Assembly: GCA_044343935.1 (NCBI GenBank)
Contig: JBIJDU010000035.1
Span: forward strand, 1-5,861
Reading direction: 5' to 3'
Length of the DNA stretch: 5,861 nucleotides
Origin: AcAMD-5 sp044343935
GTDB taxonomy: Bacteria > Actinomycetota > Actinomycetes > S36-B12 > UBA5976
Positions 1-4,472 of the stretch are shown one piece after another. How positions within the stretch are numbered: position 1 is the stretch's first letter; each line of letters opens with the position of its first letter. Made by a program: the position numbers and the translations under genes. The notes below the pieces were generated by a model that was not told the origin of the DNA, did no database searches, and saw only the letters and a list, made by a program, of their open reading frames with translations.

Positions 1-435
1 GATGACATTGCACTGCTGCGAACAATAAAGAGTTTTGGTGGATCCGGTGTTGTAATAGATGGTACCGAATTAGCTAAAACCAGAATGTACCGAAATGTTA
101 CCGAATTAACTGACGGCTATGCAAAATCTCTCTGGAGCGCAGTAGGCGGAAAACCGCAATCGAGATTATTAAGTGCCTTTTTAATTTTAAGTTATGTAAT
201 ACCACCATTAGCAGCGGTAACTAAATCGCCGTTACGGATTCAACGAGCCGGCGCAATTGGATATCTTGCTGCTGTTTTATCTAGATATCTGATTGCAAAA
301 CGAACAAAATCTAGAATGTTTCCAGATGTTATGACTCACCCATTGGCGATTTTGGGTTATGCTGGACTAACTGAACTATCCTGGTATCGTAAGTTGCGCA
401 ATAAGTTAACTTGGCGCGGAAAGAAATTACCGTGA
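1..435 (+). CDS. Family 2 glycosyltransferase, C-terminal part (5' end outside the window)
   Basis: The reading frame is open from base 1 to a TGA at 433-435 and gives 144 residues; the N-terminal GT-A catalytic half lies upstream of the window. The fragment begins with DDIALLRTIK, which resembles the acidic catalytic-base segment (E/D-D-x-x-L) of inverting GT2 enzymes. It continues with TRMYRN (about 27-32) and GYAKSLW (39-45), the region after the catalytic domain that often contacts donor or acceptor. Hydrophobic stretches at about 56-74, 84-98 and 114-125, and a basic tail (RKLRNKLTWRGKK), suggest membrane anchoring with a cytoplasmic face. It overlaps the following oxidoreductase gene by 4 nt (GTGA), so the two are co-transcribed. 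By analogy with the CrtP/CrtQ pair of staphyloxanthin synthesis, it may glycosylate an oxidised carotenoid; this is inference. A general lipid or polyprenol glycosyltransferase is the alternative. The fold call is fairly secure, the substrate is not. Confidence 0.75.
   Translation, partial: DDIALLRTIKSFGGSGVVIDGTELAKTRMYRNVTELTDGYAKSLWSAVGGKPQSRLLSAFLILSYVIPPLAAVTKSPLRIQRAGAIGYLAAVLSRYLIAKRTKSRMFPDVMTHPLAILGYAGLTELSWYRKLRNKLTWRGKKLP
418..423 (+). promoter_or_regulatory. Shine-Dalgarno-like site deciding the GTG start at 432
   Basis: GGAAAG lies 8 nt before the GTG at 432 and is a partial match to the GGAGG core. It favours 432 over the upstream in-frame TTG at 411, which would only add seven residues (MARKEIT) before a normal FAD-domain start. 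It is the only recognisable ribosome binding site among the five starts in the window. Confidence 0.45.
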
Positions 436-1916
436 GCCAAATCATCGTAATTGGGGCCGGTATGGGCGGCCTGTCCGCGGCTGCAAGATTACAAGCGCTA
501 GGGCATCAAGTAACTGTGATTGAGCGCAGTTCTAAGTATGGTGGCAAGCTCTCACGCTATCAAAAAGATGGCTTTGTGTTCGATCTAGGACCATCGTTGT
601 TTACCATTCCGAGTATTTATCGGGATTTGTTTGATCGAACCGGGAAGCCATTAGATGAAGCCATCTCGATCGTTGCGCCCGAACGAGCATTTAGATATCA
701 GTTTGCCGATGGCACTGTGGTCAATTTGCCACCCGCGGATCCGGGCGCAATTGCAGTTGCGCTGGGTGAAGCCCTCGGTCCGGCAGCTCAAAAAGAGTGG
801 CTGGCGATGATTAAGCGCGGATCACTTGCTTGGCAACTTACTCGAACTCAAATTTTAGAATCACCACTAACGGGCTTAACTGATTTGTTTAAATTAGTAA
901 AGAATCCTAGAGATATTTTTGTGATAAAACCATGGCAGACGCTTCGCAGCATGGGGAAAAAGTTATTTACCGATCAGAAATTACAGTTCATTCTGGATCG
1001 TTATGCCACATACACTGGTTCAGATCCAAGAAAAACGCCAGCGGCGCTAGTTACTATTCCATATGTTGAGCAGGTATTTGGGGCATGGCACATAGCCGGT
1101 GGCATCACTAAGTTAGCTGATGCGGTTTACCAGCGATGTGTGGATTTAGGTGTTCAATTTAAATTCAATACTGAAGTAACTGAGATAGAAACAAAAAGTG
1201 ATGCAGTATCTGCAGTAAAAGCATCAGGCACGTCGTTTGCTGCTGACTTTGTCATAGCAAACTGCGATGCTTCATTGCTGTATGGCAAGTTATTAAAGCA
1301 TCCCAATGCTGCCAAACGATATCGAAAATTAAAACGCACTACCCCATCACTTGCTGGATTTATCTTGCTGTTGGCCGTGTCTGGTAAAACTGAAGGAATT
1401 GGGCATCACAACATATGGTTCCCAGAAAATTACGATGACGAGTTTGACCAAATATTTGGAAGTTCACCTAAACCGGTGTCCGATCCAACAATCTATGCCT
1501 GCGTACCAGATGACGATCAAATGCGACCAAACTCTCAAAGTGAGTCGTGGTTCATTTTGGTCAATGCGCCCAGACATAGCCAGCAGCTCAATTGGAAAGA
1601 TGCTGAACTTAGCGAGAGATATGCCGATCTAATAATTGAAAAATTAGCGGCGCGGGGCGTAAAGATAAAAGATCGAATTCTCTGGCGCGAAACATTAACT
1701 CCAGCAGATCTAGAGGATCGCTACGCCGCTCCTGGCGGTTCGATTTATGGCAGCAGTAGCAATGGGGTTCTCTCCGCATTCCTGCGGCCGAGCAATATTG
1801 GCGCGGTAACTGGCTTGTATTTAGTAGGGGGAAGTTCTCATCCTGGCGGTGGTTTACCGCTAGTTGGGTTATCTGCTCGAATTGTGGCGCAATTGATTGG
1901 AAAAGCGCAGAAATAA
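432..1916 (+). CDS. CrtI-superfamily FAD-dependent carotenoid oxidoreductase (CrtD/CrtP/CrtN-like tailoring enzyme)
   Basis: The protein has 494 residues, a normal length for phytoene desaturase-like amine-oxidase-fold enzymes. The FAD dinucleotide-binding motif is at the extreme N terminus (IGAGMGG, Gly8/10/13, with Glu31 closing the second strand), followed by YGGKLSRY (36-43) and FDLGPSLFTIP (50-60). The second FAD-contact region is at the C terminus, LYLVGGSSHPGGGLPLVGLS (462-481). This differs from the VGAGTHPGAGIPGVIGSAK type of canonical CrtI and is nearer to enzymes acting on already desaturated carotenoids, such as CrtD-type desaturases or CrtP/CrtNb-type end-group oxidases. The protein also differs widely in sequence from the second CrtI homologue at 4473. 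Likely role: desaturation or terminal oxidation of an acyclic carotenoid, at the membrane, before glycosylation by the upstream GT2, with which it shares a GTGA overlap. The GTG start is supported by that overlap and by GGAAAG at 418-423. The 3' end overlaps the convergent gene by 48 nt. Family is secure; reaction is inferred. Confidence 0.9.
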   Translation: MSQIIVIGAGMGGLSAAARLQALGHQVTVIERSSKYGGKLSRYQKDGFVFDLGPSLFTIPSIYRDLFDRTGKPLDEAISIVAPERAFRYQFADGTVVNLPPADPGAIAVALGEALGPAAQKEWLAMIKRGSLAWQLTRTQILESPLTGLTDLFKLVKNPRDIFVIKPWQTLRSMGKKLFTDQKLQFILDRYATYTGSDPRKTPAALVTIPYVEQVFGAWHIAGGITKLADAVYQRCVDLGVQFKFNTEVTEIETKSDAVSAVKASGTSFAADFVIANCDASLLYGKLLKHPNAAKRYRKLKRTTPSLAGFILLLAVSGKTEGIGHHNIWFPENYDDEFDQIFGSSPKPVSDPTIYACVPDDDQMRPNSQSESWFILVNAPRHSQQLNWKDAELSERYADLIIEKLAARGVKIKDRILWRETLTPADLEDRYAAPGGSIYGSSSNGVLSAFLRPSNIGAVTGLYLVGGSSHPGGGLPLVGLSARIVAQLIGKAQK

Positions 1917-2516
1917 CTGCACCAATGCCAGCCAGGTTATGCCAATCAATGTCCAGCTGCCAATAGTGAGCGCTTGATTGTCGGTACCGATGCTGGCAAC
2001 ACCAATACATAGCATGGCAAACATGATCACTCGAGTGGGCCGCTCGGCAATAGTGATTAAGCCTGCGCCAGCCAAACCAAGCGAATTAGCTTTTGCTCGC
2101 AGGTATTCCATGAGCAATATTGTTAAGCCCAATATCACCACAGCCGTGATATCCGCTCCCCACGCAATTAGTGAAGTAAACCAAACTAGCTCAACAATTC
2201 GATCAACCACGGCATCGAGCACCGAACCAAACTTCGTTTTTCGATTAGTTATTTCTGCAATCGCACCGTCAACCCCGTCGAGCAGACTACTAATTACCGC
2301 AATAGCTGCTGCCCACAACCAATTGCCGCCAATTACTAACACGGCAGCAAAACTGCCAACAATTCCGCCAAGAAGTGTGGCACCATTTGGGGTAACTCGG
2401 AGTGAAATCAAAATTCGCGCGAGAAAATAAACCACAGTAAGAAAGCCACGAATAACAAAAATATTTGGCGCTGAGTGGGAATTTTGCCAAGCAGATAAAT
2501 ATTGCGCTTTAGTCAT
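1869..2516 (-). CDS. CDP-alcohol phosphatidyltransferase family membrane protein (variant motif)
   Basis: The protein has 215 residues and about six hydrophobic segments (roughly 20-38, 43-64, 66-79, 108-136, 163-178, 185-203). The family motif D-x2-D-G-x2-A-R-x8-G-x3-D-x3-D is seen as D80, D83, G84, A87, Glu88, G97, D101 and D105, so all four metal/catalytic aspartates are kept while the Arg is Glu. LRVTPNGATLLG (39-50) and YLRAKANSLG through IAERPTR (138-162) match other conserved parts of PgsA/PIP-synthase-like proteins. The family transfers a phosphoalcohol onto CDP-diacylglycerol, or a phosphate ester from a CDP-alcohol, in the cytoplasmic membrane; the substrate here cannot be read from sequence. 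The start ATG at 2514-2516 overlaps the metF stop (ATGA), with no Shine-Dalgarno in front, so translation is probably coupled to metF. The last 15 codons and the stop are antisense to the oxidoreductase gene. Fold is confident; a housekeeping PgsA role is less likely because of the motif change. Confidence 0.88.
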   Translation of the reverse strand: MTKAQYLSAWQNSHSAPNIFVIRGFLTVVYFLARILISLRVTPNGATLLGGIVGSFAAVLVIGGNWLWAAAIAVISSLLDGVDGAIAEITNRKTKFGSVLDAVVDRIVELVWFTSLIAWGADITAVVILGLTILLMEYLRAKANSLGLAGAGLITIAERPTRVIMFAMLCIGVASIGTDNQALTIGSWTLIGITWLALVQLFLRFSNQLRHNSSR

Positions 2517-3364
2517 GACATCAAATTCAAACTAACTTGCTTAACTGCTGCTGATTTATTCATGGTGTAAAGATGAATGCCAGGTGCGCCACCTGCTATC
2601 AACTTCTTGGCAAAATCAGTGGCAAACTCTACGCCTCGCTTCACCGTGTCATCTGCATTAGCAGTTACGTTGGCGAAATACTCCCTGACTGCGGTTGGCA
2701 TAGGTGCGCCAGCTAGAGCTGAAAATTTTTCGATTTGTTTAGGATCGGTTAAAGGCATAATGCCAGGACGAATTGGAATGGTAACTCCGGCAGATTCAGC
2801 GCGATCTACTAACTTGAAATAAGAATCTAAGTCAAAAAATAGTTGGGTTATTGCAAAGCTTGCGCCAGCATCTTGTTTTGCTTTTAACACTTCAATATCA
2901 AATTCAAATGAAGGTGACTCTGGATGTTTATCTGGAAACGCGGCAACGCCTATTTCAGCAACTCCCAATTTGTTTGCTAGGGCAACTAACTCAACTGCAT
3001 ATTTCAAGCCGGCAGGATGAGGTTGCCAAGTTTGGTCAATGCCTCCTGGTGGATCCCCCCGTAATGCCATTAGCGAAGTCACACCCGCTTGCTGCAGCGT
3101 CTTAATCAGACCGGTCAGTTCTGATGCCGCCGCCCCGACACAAGTTAGGTGAGCCACCGGAAGGAGTTGGGTCTCAGATTTGATTCGCTGAGTTACTCGC
3201 AAGGTCCGATCTCGTGTGGAGCCGCCGGCCCCATAGGTAACCGAAACAAAATCTGGACTTATTGGTGCGAGATCCCCAATCGACTGCCACAGATTGGCCT
3301 CCCCAACGTCGCTGGCTGGTGGGAAGAATTCGAAGGAAACTCCGCCTGGTTTGGCAAGACTCAT
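2513..3364 (-). CDS. metF: Methylenetetrahydrofolate reductase (NAD(P)H), MetF
   Basis: This is a cytosolic flavoenzyme reducing 5,10-methylene-THF to 5-methyl-THF, the methyl donor for methionine synthesis. The protein has 283 residues, close to the roughly 296 of E. coli MetF, and is a single TIM barrel without the eukaryotic regulatory domain. Visible landmarks are FEFFPP with Glu12 (equivalent to catalytic Glu28 of E. coli), SVTYGAGGSTRDRT (41-54), AHLTC with His72, ALRGDPP with Asp104 (flavin/folate aspartate, E. coli Asp120), FPDKHPE (143-149), AITQLFFD with Gln174 (folate/NADH contact), and PGIMPL. The start chosen is ATG at 3362-3364, giving MSLAKPGG just before the first barrel strand. 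The frame stays open to 3613, but the extra 83 residues would be antisense to crtE and match nothing in the family. No Shine-Dalgarno is seen; a -10-like TAACCT 7 nt upstream suggests a leaderless message. It shares an ATGA overlap with the downstream CDP-alcohol phosphatidyltransferase gene and is divergent from crtE, an arrangement known in Actinobacteria. Confidence 0.97.
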   Translation of the reverse strand: MSLAKPGGVSFEFFPPASDVGEANLWQSIGDLAPISPDFVSVTYGAGGSTRDRTLRVTQRIKSETQLLPVAHLTCVGAAASELTGLIKTLQQAGVTSLMALRGDPPGGIDQTWQPHPAGLKYAVELVALANKLGVAEIGVAAFPDKHPESPSFEFDIEVLKAKQDAGASFAITQLFFDLDSYFKLVDRAESAGVTIPIRPGIMPLTDPKQIEKFSALAGAPMPTAVREYFANVTANADDTVKRGVEFATDFAKKLIAGGAPGIHLYTMNKSAAVKQVSLNLMS

Positions 3365-3371
3365 GGACGGA

Positions 3372-3401
3372 AGGTTACCTGTATCCAGCTTCCCCTGTAC
3401 G
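3372..3401 (-). promoter_or_regulatory. Putative leaderless promoter of the metF operon
   Basis: On the - strand TAACCT (3377 down to 3372) matches the TANNNT -10 consensus and ends exactly 7 nt before the metF ATG, the spacing expected when transcription starts at the A of ATG. The best -35 candidate is weak: CGTACA (3401 down to 3396), sharing ACA with TTGACA at an 18-nt spacer. No Shine-Dalgarno sequence precedes metF, which fits a leaderless mRNA. The -35 region overlaps the -10 of crtE. Confidence 0.45.
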
Positions 3402-3403
3402 GT
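3375..3403 (+). promoter_or_regulatory. Putative leaderless promoter of the crtE-crtI operon
   Basis: TACGGT (3398-3403) matches TANNNT and ends exactly 7 nt before the GTG at 3411, so transcription would begin at the start codon. A -35 at the usual 17-nt spacing would be TTACCT (3375-3380), matching TTGACA at three of six positions and overlapping the metF -10. There is no Shine-Dalgarno in front of GTG 3411. The mirror-image spacing of the two promoters supports both start calls, but each hexamer alone is a weak signal. Confidence 0.42.
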
Positions 3404-3410
3404 TTCCCGC

Positions 3411-4469
3411 GTGACGCCATCTATTGAGGAACTGCGCCGCGGCATCGAAGCTGAGTTAGCTACCTTCTTGATCCAGCAGCGGCAAACTATGTCCCAAATC
3501 AACACTGAATCTATGGTGCTAATTGATTCAGTTACCGAATTTGTCTCAAGTGGAAAACGATTGCGGCCAACCTTTTTACTCGCGGGATGGTTGGCAACCG
3601 GCCAATTGCCCAATCAAGGGGCATATCAATCTGCTGCTGCGCTTGAATTCTTGCAAGCATGTGCCCTTATTCATGATGATGTGATGGACTCCTCTGACAC
3701 ACGTCGTGGCAAGCCAGCGACTCATCGTGAATTCGCTACATATCATCGTGGCCATCGGTGGCTAGGCTCAAGTGAAACATTTGGTGTTGGCGCTGCAATA
3801 TTGCTCGGTGACTTGTGTCTCTCCTGGGCTGATGAGCTTTTAGTGGAGGCGAATTTGTCTGATGAAGCGAAATCTGCCGGTAAAAAAGTGTATGACTTAA
3901 TGCGCACTGAGTTAATGATTGGTCAATATCTTGATCTATTAGAACAAGCACGCGGTGGTGGCTCTATTGACCGAGCATTTGATGTAATTAGATTGAAGTC
4001 AGCAAAATACACAATTGAAAAGCCGCTAATTCTTGGCGCAACGTTGGCTGGTGGTTCGGCATCACTAATCTCGGTGCTATCCGAGTATGGCTTAACGTTG
4101 GGCGAAGCATTCCAACTTCGCGATGATGTGTTAGGTGTTTATGGCGATCCAGAAGAAACCGGAAAACCCGCAGGTGATGATCTTCGGGAAGGGAAGCAAA
4201 CAGTTTTAATTGCCGAAGCACTAGCGACAGCCAGCGCTGCCCAGCATGAGCAAATTGATTATCACCTAGGAAATCCAGCAATTGACGATCGTGAGATTGC
4301 CATACTGCGGGAGGTGATCTGCGATACCGGCGCACTTGACCGGGTTGAAGCAAGAATCGCCCAAATGACGCAGCGGGCCAAAAATGCCGCAAAATCACCT
4401 GAAATTCCTGATTCAGTGCAGCAACTACTACTTCAACTGGCGGATGCCGCCACTTCACGCAAAGTTTAG
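3411..4469 (+). CDS. crtE: Polyprenyl diphosphate synthase, probably geranylgeranyl diphosphate synthase
   Basis: This enzyme condenses isopentenyl diphosphate onto an allylic diphosphate, here probably to C20 GGPP for carotenoids. From GTG 3411 it has 352 residues, normal for actinobacterial trans-prenyltransferases. Motifs in order are GKRLRP (48-53), the first Asp-rich motif DDVMD (89-93) followed by DTRRGKPATH (96-105), GQYLDLL (171-177), KSAKYTIEKPL (196-206), and the second Asp-rich region QLRDDVLG (235-242) with GKPAGDDLREGK (251-262). The residues four and five before the first motif are Ala85 and Cys84, both small, which is compatible with a product longer than C15; chain length is otherwise inferred from the adjacent crtI. 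The start is uncertain: ATG 3363 in the same frame would add 16 residues and overlap the metF start codon. GTG 3411 is preferred because a -10-like TACGGT lies 7 nt upstream and the protein then begins just before the first helix (PSIEELRRGIEAEL). The crtI gene follows after 3 nt. Confidence 0.92.
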   Translation: MTPSIEELRRGIEAELATFLIQQRQTMSQINTESMVLIDSVTEFVSSGKRLRPTFLLAGWLATGQLPNQGAYQSAAALEFLQACALIHDDVMDSSDTRRGKPATHREFATYHRGHRWLGSSETFGVGAAILLGDLCLSWADELLVEANLSDEAKSAGKKVYDLMRTELMIGQYLDLLEQARGGGSIDRAFDVIRLKSAKYTIEKPLILGATLAGGSASLISVLSEYGLTLGEAFQLRDDVLGVYGDPEETGKPAGDDLREGKQTVLIAEALATASAAQHEQIDYHLGNPAIDDREIAILREVICDTGALDRVEARIAQMTQRAKNAAKSPEIPDSVQQLLLQLADAATSRKV

Positions 4470-4472
4470 CCA

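Noticed and set aside
181..240. Low G+C (35% by hand count) in the glycosyltransferase tail, considered as a sign of transfer.
   Set aside because: A stretch inside metF (2881-2940) is just as low at 33%, so the variation is ordinary for this window.
411..431. TTG start for the oxidoreductase, adding MARKEIT.
   Set aside because: GTG 432 has the GTGA overlap, a partial ribosome binding site and the usual short lead before the FAD motif.
1907..1920. Small inverted repeat GCAG-6 nt-CTGC at the oxidoreductase stop, considered as a terminator.
   Set aside because: A 4-bp stem without a T-run is too weak and lies within both coding sequences.
1609..2010. A 133-residue - strand frame across the convergent junction.
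   Set aside because: It is out of frame with both real genes, rich in Cys, His and Arg, and has no recognisable motif.
1978..2430. A 150-residue + strand frame antisense to the phosphotransferase gene.
   Set aside because: Its composition is rich in Ser, Thr, Ala, Ile and Pro without domains, and the - strand gene in the same place has a full family motif.
3294..3362. A TTG start for crtE inside metF.
   Set aside because: The added residues are antisense to the conserved metF N terminus and look like no prenyltransferase; GTG 3411 or ATG 3363 fit better.
3365..3613. An 83-residue N-terminal extension of metF that stays open in frame on the - strand.
   Set aside because: It is antisense to the conserved start of crtE, has no resemblance to MetF, and the family begins just before the FEFFPP strand, matching ATG at 3364.
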